Of a DNA stretch of 64,000 nucleotides, positions 25,042 through 32,997 are shown in pieces. The first letter of the stretch is position 1. The number at the start of each line of letters is the position of its first letter. The notes below the pieces were generated by a model that saw nothing but the letters and a program-made list of their open reading frames with translations, ran no database searches and was not told the DNA's origin. Source of the DNA: Pyxidicoccus xibeiensis (GTDB taxonomy: Bacteria > Myxococcota > Myxococcia > Myxococcales > Myxococcaceae); the NCBI RefSeq assembly GCF_024198175.1, contig NZ_JAJVKV010000008.1:372001-436000 (forward strand), in the 5' to 3' direction. A program made the position numbers and the translations under genes.

Positions 25042-26122
25042 ACCCATTCACCGCGTCAACTGCCTCCCCGCCCTCGCGGCCTGCCAGCGCCTGATGCAGC
25101 GTTTTGTGCTGTGGCTGTGCGATGCGAACGTGCATGGGACGGATGTGACCGAGGCCAATCTGCGGGCTCAAATGCCCAGCACCATCGAAGGCGAGTGGCT
25201 ATGTGTGCTGGTTGCTGTCGACCAGCGATCGACGACGAAGACAAAGAAGCTGCTGGAGGACGCCAAGGCCATTGCCGATCTGCCCGCACAGGAAAAGCAG
25301 GGGCTGAAGCAATGGGTGCAGGCGGTGGCCAACCTCTCCCAACACTTCACTGCGGCGCCGCCCGCCGCCTTACCCATCGATGCGCCCAACGGCTGGAAAA
25401 AGCAGGGTAGGCAGTGGACGAGCTTCAAGGCGCTGATGGTGGCGTTCTACGAGGAGGGCCTGCGCGACGGCCTGCCTTACCAGAGCAACGGCACACCGAC
25501 GGCTGACACCACGCTGCGCGTGACTTACAAACAATTCGAGCGCGAGTTCCGCCAGGCCCACCGCCTCGACCCACACCCGGACGCGCGCGAGGTCTGTGTG
25601 CTGTGCGGCGGCGAGTTGAAGCTGCCCGCCGTCGATCACTGGGTGGGCAAGGCCGCGTTCCCGCTGCTGGCCGTCTGCGCCGACAACCTGCTGCCCATCT
25701 GCGGCGAATGTAACGAAGCACCCCAAAAAGGTCAGAGGCCCGTCCACGCAGACGGCAACTTCACGGACTGGTTCCACCCCTACCACCGGCATTCCAGCGG
25801 CGCTCTGCGCTTGCGCTACGACGAGGTCGCCTTCGCCATCCGCGTCGATAGCAATGACCCAGCGCACATGCTGAAGGTGAGCAATCTGGACACGCTGCTC
25901 AACCTGGGCGAGCGCTGGACCCGGGAATTCAAGGCTGAATACCGCCGCGTGCAGCGCGAAGTCGAAAAGCTCCGGAAGAAACAGCCTGGCCTCACCCTCG
26001 ACGAGGTGAGACTCCGACTCACTGACTATCGTGACCGCCTTTCGGATGCCGAGCCGAATGTCGATGTCCACCGCATCGTGGCAGAGACCGTGCTGACCCC
26101 GGCGCGGTTGAGTGCTTTGTAG
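25034..26122 (+). CDS. HNH endonuclease (PtuB-like partner of the ATPase)
   Basis: 362-residue protein with an HNH nuclease core in its middle. The core is C188-VLC191, then the catalytic-type D201-H202 (AVDHWVGKAAFPLLAVCADN), then C223-GEC226-N227 and a lysine (EAPQKG). Two CxxC pairs would bind a structural zinc. The N-terminal 185 residues and the C-terminal coiled-coil-like 100 residues are less typical. The ATG at 25034 is chosen (a GTG lies three bases before); GGAGGAGGG precedes it. It overlaps the ATPase gene by 8 bp and is the last gene of the operon. ATPase plus HNH is the composition of Septu (PtuAB); a DNA- or RNA-cleaving effector is likely. Confidence 0.83.
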   Translation: MLKPIHRVNCLPALAACQRLMQRFVLWLCDANVHGTDVTEANLRAQMPSTIEGEWLCVLVAVDQRSTTKTKKLLEDAKAIADLPAQEKQGLKQWVQAVANLSQHFTAAPPAALPIDAPNGWKKQGRQWTSFKALMVAFYEEGLRDGLPYQSNGTPTADTTLRVTYKQFEREFRQAHRLDPHPDAREVCVLCGGELKLPAVDHWVGKAAFPLLAVCADNLLPICGECNEAPQKGQRPVHADGNFTDWFHPYHRHSSGALRLRYDEVAFAIRVDSNDPAHMLKVSNLDTLLNLGERWTREFKAEYRRVQREVEKLRKKQPGLTLDEVRLRLTDYRDRLSDAEPNVDVHRIVAETVLTPARLSAL

Positions 26123-26178
26123 CAAAGGCGCCGAATAGGCCCTCGAGGTGCCGAGCCAGTGCGCCTAATACTACCCGG

Positions 26179-26672
26179 TCACATGAGCGACGGCCCATGT
26201 GGAGGCGCGCGAGCGTTGATGGGGCGCAGGCACAAGGGGCAGTGGCCGATGCGGCGCAGCAACAGGAGTTGGAGCTGCCGCCGCACCTGGGGCAGTGTCC
26301 ACCGTGTCTTCCTCCGGGGGGAAAGCGCCCGGCGCAGGGCGAGGAAGCCATGGGCCACCATGCAAAGCGTGGCGTGATGATGGAACCCTCGCCAGGTGCG
26401 TCCCTCGAAATGGTCGAGGCCGACCTCGCCCTTCATCTCCTGGTAGTCGCGCTCCACTCTCCAGCGCAGTCTGGCCAGCCGCACCAACTCCTTGAGCGGA
26501 GTGTTCTCCGGCAGAGAGGACAGGTAGTACTTCGTCGGGTGGGCCTCCCCACGAGGCCACTCCATCAGCAGCCATACCTCCTCGCCTGGCGCTGCGCGCT
26601 CCAGCTGACGGTAACCGACCGGCGGCTGGCGTGCTGCGGGCACACCGGGGCCCGTGCGCATGTAGTAGGCGC
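26179..26672 (-). pseudogene. IS701-family transposase, C-terminal fragment
   Basis: About 164 codons of the end of a DDE transposase of the IS701 type: EEVWLLMEWPRGEAHPTKYY, ENTPLKELVRLARLRWRVER, DYQEMKGEVGLDHFEGRTWR and GFHHHATLCMVAHGFLALRR. The catalytic glutamate region (RWRVERDYQEMK) is present, but the N-terminal two thirds with the two aspartates are missing. The frame is cut at 26672/26673, exactly where the IS66 inverted repeat starts. The missing half is not on the other side of the IS66 element, so more than a simple insertion took place. Confidence 0.8.
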
Positions 26673-26695
26673 GTAAGCATCCGGTCGTGCCCAGG
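26673..26695 (+). repeat. IS66 left inverted repeat
   Basis: 23 bp beginning GTAAGCATCCGG and ending GCCCAGG. It matches the reverse complement of 29226-29248 at 18 of 23 positions; mismatches are clustered at positions 6-8 and 15-16. Confidence 0.8.
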
Positions 26696-26710
26696 TCGTC
26701 GCCATGAGCC

Positions 26711-27097
26711 ATGGCGTGCACAGTGCGCGGCACGATGACGACCAGCACAGCAACGACGACGAGGGCGGAGCCGGCGTGGTTGGTAGCCGCACGGCAACCG
26801 AGGTGGACCCCGGAGGTGGTGCGCGCGTGGAAGGCAGAAGGAGGGGCGCAGTCGGCGTTCATGCGCCGACATGGACTGCCGCGCGAGCGGCTGCGCTTCT
26901 GGACGCGGCGGCGCGACGGGAGTCCGGAGACGAAGCCCGCGTTGGGCTTCGTGCCGGTGGAGGTGGCACCGGCCCCCTCGCGCGAGGAGACGGTGGTGGT
27001 GGAGGTGGGCGGGGTGCGAGTGAGGGTGGAGGTGGGCGCCAGCCAGGAGTTGGTGGAGCGGGTGCTGCGAGCGGTGAAGGGGGTGCAGGGATGCTGA
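26711..27097 (+). CDS. tnpA: IS66 accessory protein TnpA
   Basis: 128-residue small accessory protein of IS66 elements, probably DNA-binding. A helix-turn-helix-like part (RWTPEVVRAWKAEGGAQSAF, HGLPRERLRFWTRRRDG) is followed by a strand-rich end (FVPVEVAPAP, VVVEVGGVRVRVEVGASQEL). A start at ATG 26735 is equally possible; neither has a strong ribosome site. It overlaps tnpB by 7 bp. Confidence 0.75.
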   Translation: MACTVRGTMTTSTATTTRAEPAWLVAARQPRWTPEVVRAWKAEGGAQSAFMRRHGLPRERLRFWTRRRDGSPETKPALGFVPVEVAPAPSREETVVVEVGGVRVRVEVGASQELVERVLRAVKGVQGC

Positions 27098-27435
27098 GAC
27101 TGCCGGAGGGGGTGCGAATCTGGGTGGCGACGGCGCCGTGCGACATGCGCAAGCAGGCGGACGGGTTGAGCGCGTTGGTGGAGGGCAGCCTGGGACAGGC
27201 GCCGAAGTCGGGGCACCGCTTCGTCTTCTTCTCGAGGCGCAAGGACTTCGTGCGGATTCTCTTCTGGGACGCCAATGGGTACTGCACCGTCGCCAAGCGA
27301 TTGGAGGCGGGGCGGTTCCGGGTGCCGGTGCCCGTGGAGGGCCAGGCCACGGTGCACCTGGAGGCGCGGCAGTTGGCCGAGTTGCTGGCGCTGGTGGAGG
27401 CCGGGGGAAGGGCGCGACGCAAGCCGGCGCACTGA
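27091..27435 (+). CDS. tnpB: IS66 Orf2-like protein TnpB
   Basis: 114-residue IS66 Orf2-type protein required for transposition but without catalytic residues of its own. Family landmarks are VRIWVATAPCDMRKQADGLS, LVEGSLGQAP and GHRFVFFSRRKDFVRILFWD followed by ANGYCTVAKRLEAGRF. The ATG at 27091 overlaps the tnpA stop, implying coupling. Confidence 0.92.
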   Translation: MLRLPEGVRIWVATAPCDMRKQADGLSALVEGSLGQAPKSGHRFVFFSRRKDFVRILFWDANGYCTVAKRLEAGRFRVPVPVEGQATVHLEARQLAELLALVEAGGRARRKPAH

Positions 27436-27483
27436 GTCTTCTGTTGCGCGCCCTACCTGAGGCATTGCATACGGGGGGCGCGC

Positions 27484-29166
27484 GTGACGACGCCCGAGAC
27501 AGTCGCCGACGAGAGGGGCACCCTGGACGAGGAGCAGCAGCCGCCCGGGGAAGCGAAGGACTTGGAGGCGGTGCGCGCGTACATGCGGCAGCTGCTGGAA
27601 GCGGGGCGTGGCGAGGAGGCCATTGAGTTGCTGCTGGGGCTATTGGGCCAGCTGCGCGAGGCGCACTCGTCCACGGCGGTGCGGCTGAAGCACGCGCTGC
27701 GGCAGTTGTACGGGCGCAAGAGTGAGAAGGCGCCGGCGGGCCAGCTGCAGCTGCTGCTGGAGTTGCTCACCCAGACCGCGGCCGACGCGCCCGCGGCCGA
27801 CTGCGCCGCGGCGGCCGGGCCCGCCAGCCACGAAGGGGACTCGGCGTCCTCAGCCGCCCCGGAAGGCCAGGCGCCGAAGAAGCAGTCCCGGCGCCCGCCC
27901 CTGCGCGGCGCGAAGGCGTTGCCGGCGCACCTGGAGCGGCGCGAGGTGGTGGTGCAGCCTTCCGCCGAGGAGTGCACCTGCCCGGAGTGCGGCGAGCCGC
28001 GCAAGGCCTTTGGCGAGGAAGTCAGTCAGCGGCTGGAACTGGAGCCGGCGCGCTTCTACGTGCGGGTGGAGAAGCGGCCAAAGCTTTCGTGCTCGCGCTG
28101 CAAGGAGGGGGTGGCCACCGCGCCCGCGGGCGAGGCGCCGCTGCCGGGGGCGCTGCCCGGCTCGGGCCTGCTGGCGCAGCTTTTGGTGGGCAAGTACCGC
28201 GACGGGCTGCCCCTGTACCGCCAGCAGGCCATTTTCGACCAGCGCTACGGCGTCAAGCTGCCCGCCTCCACCCTGGGCGACTGGGTGGCGGCCGTCAGCG
28301 ACGTGCTGGCCCCCGTGGTGGAGCAGCTCAAACGCCGCACCCTGGCCGACTGGCTGCTGCACACCGACGACACCGGCGTGCGCGTCCTCGACAAGGACGA
28401 CGCGCGCGGCGTCAAGCGAGGCCACCTGTGGCCCTACGTCGGCCAGGGCGGCAACGTCTTCGTCGAGTACACCCCCGACTGGAGCGGCAAGGGCCCCCAG
28501 GCGGTGCTGGCCCACTTCCGCGGCTACCTCGTCGTGGACGGCTACAAAGGCTACGAGGCCCTCTTCGGCCCCGCCTCCCCTCGCACCGAGGTGGGCTGCT
28601 GGATGCACGCACGGCGCGGTTTCGAGCGCGCCCACCAGGCCGGCGACTCGCGCGGTGGCACGGTGCTGGCCCTCGTCCAGAAACTCTACGCCGTGGAGCG
28701 CCAGGCCACCGAGGCGGCCCTCTCCCCCGAGGCGCGCCTGGGCCTGCGCTTGGAGAAGAGCGCCCCCGTCTACGCGGAGCTCTTCGAGCTGCTGGACTCC
28801 TGGGCCCCTCACGTGCCCCCGAAGACGCCGCTGGGCAAGGCCATAGGGTACGCGCGCAACCGCTACGTCCCCTTGGGCCGCTTCCTCGAGGACGGACGCG
28901 TGCCGGTAGATAACGGCGAAGTCGAGCGCCTCATCCGCATGATTGCTTTGGGAAGGAAGAACTGGCTTTTCCTCGGCAGCGATGAGGCCGGACGCCGGGC
29001 CGCGTCCGTCTACTCCCTCGTGCTCAGTTGCTACCGGCTGGGCAGGGACCCCTGGGCCTACTTCCGCGACGTGTTGCCCAAGCTCGGCGACACCCGCTTC
29101 CCGGCCTCCCGTCTCAAGGAACTCCTCCCCGAGGCGTGGGCTCAGCAGCAGGCTCAGCAGCGATAG
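27484..29166 (+). CDS. tnpC: IS66 transposase TnpC
   Basis: 560-residue IS66 transposase with a GTG start. The N-terminal leucine-zipper-like helix (about 55-100, ending LKHALRQLYGRKSEK) is followed by the IS66 zinc-finger domain (CTCPECGEPRKAFGEE, LSCSRCKEGV). The DDE domain has D295/D296 (LLHTDDTGVRVL), D352 (YLVVDGYKGYEALF) and E481 (DNGEVERLIRMIALGRKNWL). The length and all catalytic residues are normal, so the enzyme may be active. A Gly/Ala/Pro-rich insert (about 95-140) is variable in this family. Confidence 0.94.
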   Translation: MTTPETVADERGTLDEEQQPPGEAKDLEAVRAYMRQLLEAGRGEEAIELLLGLLGQLREAHSSTAVRLKHALRQLYGRKSEKAPAGQLQLLLELLTQTAADAPAADCAAAAGPASHEGDSASSAAPEGQAPKKQSRRPPLRGAKALPAHLERREVVVQPSAEECTCPECGEPRKAFGEEVSQRLELEPARFYVRVEKRPKLSCSRCKEGVATAPAGEAPLPGALPGSGLLAQLLVGKYRDGLPLYRQQAIFDQRYGVKLPASTLGDWVAAVSDVLAPVVEQLKRRTLADWLLHTDDTGVRVLDKDDARGVKRGHLWPYVGQGGNVFVEYTPDWSGKGPQAVLAHFRGYLVVDGYKGYEALFGPASPRTEVGCWMHARRGFERAHQAGDSRGGTVLALVQKLYAVERQATEAALSPEARLGLRLEKSAPVYAELFELLDSWAPHVPPKTPLGKAIGYARNRYVPLGRFLEDGRVPVDNGEVERLIRMIALGRKNWLFLGSDEAGRRAASVYSLVLSCYRLGRDPWAYFRDVLPKLGDTRFPASRLKELLPEAWAQQQAQQR

Positions 29167-29225
29167 GCTCGTCGGCGCGCCGTCATTCACGCGCTCTACC
29201 TGCCACGCTCCTCGTCCGCCGGCAC

Positions 29226-29248
29226 CCTGGGCTGGACCGGTCCCTTAC
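29226..29248 (-). repeat. IS66 right inverted repeat
   Basis: 23 bp ending CCCTTAC on the plus strand; partner of 26673-26695 (18/23). Similarity fades inward, as expected for real termini. Confidence 0.8.
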
Positions 29249-29249
29249 G

Positions 29250-29735
29250 TTCCAGCACACCTTGAGCACGAGACACCTCCGTCGAAATATCGTGCGCGCG
29301 TCCACCTCGGGCTTGAATGCGTACTGCGATGGTCGGCATGAGCAGTGCGTGAATGACTGTCTCGCGAGCAGCCGACCCTTCGTCATTGGTCATCGCGAAT
29401 ACAGGGACACACGGGTACAGTCGTGGCGCGCCGCCAGGAGTTGGTGGTGTCCGCGCAACTGCATGGAGGTTTCGATTGAGTGCAAGAAGGGACGCGGAGA
29501 GTGGGCAGAACAGTACGCAGCCGAGTTCGATGCGATAGATCCTGCCATTGACTGGGTCAAGAGGCATCGCACTGAACTCGTCGTGGGGGCTGTCGTGGTC
29601 ATTGCCGGTGTGGCTTTCGCCGTGGTGGTCGCTGGCTCAGGGGGAGCGGCACTCGTTCTGGCGCCACTCCTGATCATGGCGGAAAGCTCCCCGGCGCTGC
29701 CCCTCGACACCCAGCTCGCGGAGGCATGCAGGTGA
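29250..29735 (+). pseudogene. Gene with 5' end removed at the IS66 junction (cysteine-rich, membrane-anchored tail)
   Basis: Open frame of 161 codons from the IS boundary to TGA 29733. It reads as genuine protein right up to the junction (LNAYCDGRHEQCVNDCLASS, RPFVIGHREYRDTRVQSWRA, WWCPRNCMEVSIECKKG), then WVKRHRTELVVG and a long hydrophobic segment (AVVVIAGVAFAVVVAGSGGA, APLLIMAES). Five or six cysteines before the membrane segment suggest disulphides. No start codon with a ribosome site remains, so the start was lost with the insertion or rearrangement; a short product from ATG 29463 is possible. Family not recognised. The stop overlaps the next gene by 10 bp, so the two were a coupled pair. 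Confidence 0.55.
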
Positions 29736-30574
29736 AGATTCATGATGCTCTTGCGGAAACGGCGATTCTCATCGCGTCTCGGCGGCAAGCAGCAAATTTG
29801 AAGGGTCTGGCGGAGGAGGAGAAGCTCTGGCTCTATTTGCGCACCCTCAGCTACTTCGTAAACGTCACAGGCCAGGTCTACCGTTTCGAAGACGCACTCG
29901 AAGAGATGGGAGACGTAGGGCAGCGCTACGTCAGCGCACGCATGAGCGCGCACACAAATACTTGCGCGCAACAGGCGGTGGAGCTGCTGCTCAATTCCCT
30001 GAGCGAAACTCCCTCGCCCGAACAGCAGCACGTGCTCGTTCTCGTCGCGCTCATCAACTTCATCGCGGATACCGGACAGGTCGACGAGGTCGAGGACTTC
30101 TTCAACCATCTGCTGGACCTTGCCCCGGTGACCGTCGCGCACTTCATCAGCCACGAGGAGGCGGAGGCCTGGCTGAAGGGGAGCGCGGAACCCCCGAGCC
30201 CGGCCCGCATCCTCATTGGCGATGAGTACTATCAATTCTGGTATGAGAGAGAGGACAATACGCGCGGCATGTGTCTCGACTATGCAATCGAGCCGGCGCT
30301 GGAGGCACTGACCGCCAGGGGAATTCCCTCACAGCGGCCTTCCTTTGCTACACGCGCAGAGGCAGAGGCGTGGTTGATGAGTCACCCAGCCAATCCCTAT
30401 TCCTTCGTGGAAATCGCCGGAGAGCACTACTTCGCGGTGCACCACCCAAGACTGAAGCGCCACTCTCTCCATCATGTGGCATCAGCCCTGAACGCCTGGG
30501 AGGAGCGCAAGAAGGTCGTCGAACGCGAGGCGGCCCTGGAGGCAACCGCCCCATCAGATGGAGCCAGTGAGTAG
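29726..30574 (+). CDS. Unknown cytoplasmic protein, partner of the truncated gene
   Basis: 282 residues, not recognised. It has no signal peptide or membrane segment and is mainly helical at the start (QVKIHDALAETAILIASRRQ, EEEKLWLYLRTLSYFVNVTG). A mixed second half has two similar stretches, ISHEEAEAWLKGSAEPPSPA and TRAEAEAWLMSHPANPYSFV, each followed by an aromatic strand (DEYYQFWYERED; GEHYFAVHHPRL), suggesting an internal duplication. The ATG lies inside the end of the truncated upstream gene. A membrane-anchored cysteine-rich protein followed by a soluble partner and then a SUKH-like gene would fit a toxin/immunity arrangement, but that is a guess. Confidence 0.6.
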   Translation: MQVKIHDALAETAILIASRRQAANLKGLAEEEKLWLYLRTLSYFVNVTGQVYRFEDALEEMGDVGQRYVSARMSAHTNTCAQQAVELLLNSLSETPSPEQQHVLVLVALINFIADTGQVDEVEDFFNHLLDLAPVTVAHFISHEEAEAWLKGSAEPPSPARILIGDEYYQFWYEREDNTRGMCLDYAIEPALEALTARGIPSQRPSFATRAEAEAWLMSHPANPYSFVEIAGEHYFAVHHPRLKRHSLHHVASALNAWEERKKVVEREAALEATAPSDGASE

Positions 30575-30586
30575 GGCCGGTCTGGT

Positions 30587-30655
30587 CAGAGGCGCTGATA
30601 GCGCTTGCCGTCAGCGGTGGTCATCACCTGGACGTCGAAGAAGTGTGAGCACTGA
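30587..30655 (-). pseudogene. Short 3' remnant of a minus-strand gene
   Basis: Between two plus-strand genes, the minus strand reads SHFFDVQVMTTADGKRYQRL followed by TGA, with a stop (TGA) only three codons upstream of the S, so about 21 residues survive. The residue composition looks protein-like rather than random. Probably a leftover from rearrangement. Low confidence. Confidence 0.25.
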
Positions 30656-30670
30656 CGTCAAGGAAGTCAC

Positions 30671-31432
30671 ATGCCAGAGTCAGAGATGTCGCCGGAGCCC
30701 GGGCTGGAAAGCCTGCTCCCGAGAATTGTGCCCGGGCTCGCTGAGCAGTGGAAGGGCAGCACACCCGATGAGATCTCGCAGCTCGAGAGGATTGCAGGCC
30801 GTCCCCTGCCTCCCTTCTACCGGTGGTTCCTGAGCCGCATGGGACAGAGCATGGGGCCGCTGTCCTACTCGACGCTGGACTTCTCGGTGCGGCGCATCCT
30901 CGACTGTTACGCAGAAGGGATGGTCGAACCTGATCCCCGGTTCCTGCTCATTGCCTACGAGTCAGATGAAATGATGCCACTGCATCTGTTCTACGACTTC
31001 AAGGCGCCGGCACGGGACGATGCGCTGGTGACAAAGCGAGATGCGCTGGGCGGTGAACTCTACGACATGTTCGAGACGCTGCGCGAGAAGCTGGCATGGG
31101 ACGCGCTCTTCAGCTACCGGGTGAGCGATATGCCGCAGCAGTGTGGAGGACTCCTCGAGGGCGATGAGGCTGACTTCCTATCTCACCTCGACCCGGTGAT
31201 GAGCGGTCTCGGGTTCACCCAGCCGGTACTTACCGGGAGTCTCTGCCGACTGTATGAACGATCCGATGCGGCCATGCTCTGCGATGGCGTCCCGCGGGCA
31301 AGAGTCGGCAACAGGGTGGCTTTCACGCTGGGGGGCAGCAATGCCGAAACGCTCAGAAGAATCCTGGGCGCGGTCTCCATGGAGTCCTCGCTGAACGTCC
31401 TGGTTCGCAAATGGGAGCCAGACCTCCGGTGA
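30671..31432 (+). CDS. SMI1/KNR4 (SUKH)-like protein, possible immunity protein
   Basis: 253-residue soluble protein. The N-terminal part has the SUKH pattern: helix SLLPRIVPGLAEQWKG, then EISQLERIAGRPLPPFYRWF, a turn GQSMGPLSYSTLDF, and later PRFLLIAYESDEMMPLHLFY. SUKH proteins are frequent immunity partners of contact-dependent or polymorphic toxins, but others are housekeeping. The second half (FLSHLDPVMSGLGFTQPVLT onward) is unassigned. AAGGAAG lies before the ATG. No intact toxin lies next to it; the truncated gene 1 kb upstream is the only candidate. Confidence 0.6.
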   Translation: MPESEMSPEPGLESLLPRIVPGLAEQWKGSTPDEISQLERIAGRPLPPFYRWFLSRMGQSMGPLSYSTLDFSVRRILDCYAEGMVEPDPRFLLIAYESDEMMPLHLFYDFKAPARDDALVTKRDALGGELYDMFETLREKLAWDALFSYRVSDMPQQCGGLLEGDEADFLSHLDPVMSGLGFTQPVLTGSLCRLYERSDAAMLCDGVPRARVGNRVAFTLGGSNAETLRRILGAVSMESSLNVLVRKWEPDLR

Positions 31433-31458
31433 GGTAGTCCGATGCCCCCGGCGGCCTC

Positions 31459-32997
31459 TCAGCGGATGCCGACGTGGTCGTTGTCGTGCGTCTCGCCGCG
31501 TCCGATGGCGTAGCTCTCGCGCAGGTCCTGGTTGTCCAGATCGAAGGCGAACTGGTCATGGAAGGGGACTGCCGCGTTCGGACTGGCCGGGTCGTCGGTG
31601 AGCATGCCCACCACCCAGTCGCGCACGACGTCGACCGTCACGTCCACCGCCTGGTCCGCTCCCGGGAACTTCATTCCGGGGATGAGGTCCTTCAGCTGGA
31701 AGACCAGGTCCACCATTCCCGTGATGGCTTCATTGCGCTGGTCCAACCGCTCGATGGCCGTCTCGAAGCCGGTCTCCAGCGTGCCGACGATGCTCCCGAG
31801 CCGGACCGCGTCCGCTCTATCTCCGTCCGTCGCCTCCTGACCTCGCGGCACCGCTGACAGGTCCGACGTCATGTCTCCCAACCACTCCGACACCCACTGC
31901 GTGAACTCGTCCTTGTTCTCGTAGTCGGAGCCCTGGAACATCGTGCGCGCCCAGAACTCGCTGAGCGTCTTCTCCGCGGCCGGCGTGAGAAAGCCGGTCT
32001 CGTCGGAGAACTTCGGGTTGCGAAGCATCGCGTCGCCGTGCGCCATGAAGAACTCCGTGGCCCCCTGCACGGATGCCGGGTTCTCTCCGAGTAGCGGCAC
32101 CGCTTCCATGAACAGGTTGATGAGGCCGTCCGACACGCTGCCAGTCCTCACGCCGTGGCGGATCTTGGCCGCAGAGGACAGCAGCGCTCCGAGCGCCTCC
32201 TGAGTGCGGCCCTCGCTGTTCCCGTTCATGATCGACAGGATGTCGTGGACCGTGTCGCCGTGCGTGTTCAGGTACGTGTCCAGACCCGCCGGCGGCAGGC
32301 CCGCGAGCGCGAAGGCCGCCGCCTGGGCCCGGATCGGGTCCCTCCCATCATCCCCGTGGCCCGTGCTCGCCATCACCCCATCCACGAAGGTCGTGATGAG
32401 CCTCGGGTTGTGGGACTGCCCGATGACCTCTCCGTAGACGGTGCTGTCCCACGTGTACTCCGCACTGGTGGCTATCTGCTCCGCCGTCACCTTGCCGGCG
32501 GCGAAGGCGTGGCCCAGCGCGCCGCCGATGTTCGCCTTGGCTTCCTCGGACATGGGCTCACTGAGCAGCGCGCCCATCGCCTCCGGGAACTGGTACAGGT
32601 ACTCCATCATCGCGGCCCGCTTCGCCGGGTCGGGATGCGCCGCGAGCCAGGCGTCCAGCTTCTCCGGATCGTTGTAGCTCAGGATCTCGTAGCCCTCCTG
32701 TTGCTCCGCCTCGGAGAGCGTGCCCGTCGAGCCCGTGCCCTGCGCGGCGAGCGCCTGCGCCACGACTCCCGTGCCCCCTGGACTCAAGCGCAGCAGCTGC
32801 TCCGTGCTGTTCGCCAGCAAGCTCGCCTGGGTCGCCCGGGCCTCACCTTCCACGGGCACCTGGGCCCGCGTCGGACGCTCGAACCCATCCGATACAGCCT
32901 GGCGCCGCGACTTAGGGAGCGCGGCCTTCGCCTGCTCCGGCGGCTTCGGAGCAACGAGCGACTGCAGCACGCCGGGACGGTTCTTGATCGACGTCAT
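31459..32997 (-). CDS. Unknown 512-residue protein
   Basis: Not recognised. It has no signal peptide or membrane segment. A basic, disordered N-terminus (1-60; KNRPGVLQSLVAPKPPEQAK) is followed by an almost wholly helical body, with repeated patterns such as EGYEILSYNDPEKLDAWLAA, HPDPAKRAAMMEYLYQFPEA and AQAAAFALAGLPPAGLDTYL, and an acidic C-terminus (DQFAFDLDNQDLRESYA). It starts with ATG 32997 after GAGGAG. Proteins with this disordered-plus-helical build in myxobacteria are often secreted by signal-independent routes, but that is speculation. It is divergent from the kinase gene. Confidence 0.65.
   Translation of the reverse strand: MTSIKNRPGVLQSLVAPKPPEQAKAALPKSRRQAVSDGFERPTRAQVPVEGEARATQASLLANSTEQLLRLSPGGTGVVAQALAAQGTGSTGTLSEAEQQEGYEILSYNDPEKLDAWLAAHPDPAKRAAMMEYLYQFPEAMGALLSEPMSEEAKANIGGALGHAFAAGKVTAEQIATSAEYTWDSTVYGEVIGQSHNPRLITTFVDGVMASTGHGDDGRDPIRAQAAAFALAGLPPAGLDTYLNTHGDTVHDILSIMNGNSEGRTQEALGALLSSAAKIRHGVRTGSVSDGLINLFMEAVPLLGENPASVQGATEFFMAHGDAMLRNPKFSDETGFLTPAAEKTLSEFWARTMFQGSDYENKDEFTQWVSEWLGDMTSDLSAVPRGQEATDGDRADAVRLGSIVGTLETGFETAIERLDQRNEAITGMVDLVFQLKDLIPGMKFPGADQAVDVTVDVVRDWVVGMLTDDPASPNAAVPFHDQFAFDLDNQDLRESYAIGRGETHDNDHVGIR

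Larger units (their letters stand above)
26673..29248 (+). mobile_element. IS66-family insertion sequence, complete
   Basis: 2,576-bp element with three genes in the IS66 order (tnpA, tnpB, tnpC), bounded by imperfect 23-bp inverted repeats (18/23 matching) that start GTAAG, the usual IS66 terminus. The ends were placed from these repeats. IS66 elements normally make 8-bp target duplications; here the flanks differ (GTAGGCGC left, GTTCCAGC right), so the copy has suffered a flanking rearrangement or arose by recombination between two copies. All three genes appear intact. Confidence 0.88.

Noticed and set aside
26704..27435. A 243-residue protein starting at 26704 and covering tnpB
   Set aside because: Its first 130 residues are tnpA read in another frame; the genuine tnpB begins at ATG 27091.
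26665..29256. 8-bp target duplication around IS66
   Set aside because: GTAGGCGC on the left and GTTCCAGC on the right share only G, T and the final C-type positions; not a duplication.
29183..29567. Second half of the IS701 transposase on the minus strand right of IS66
   Set aside because: The minus-strand frames there lack transposase motifs and lie antisense to the truncated plus-strand gene.
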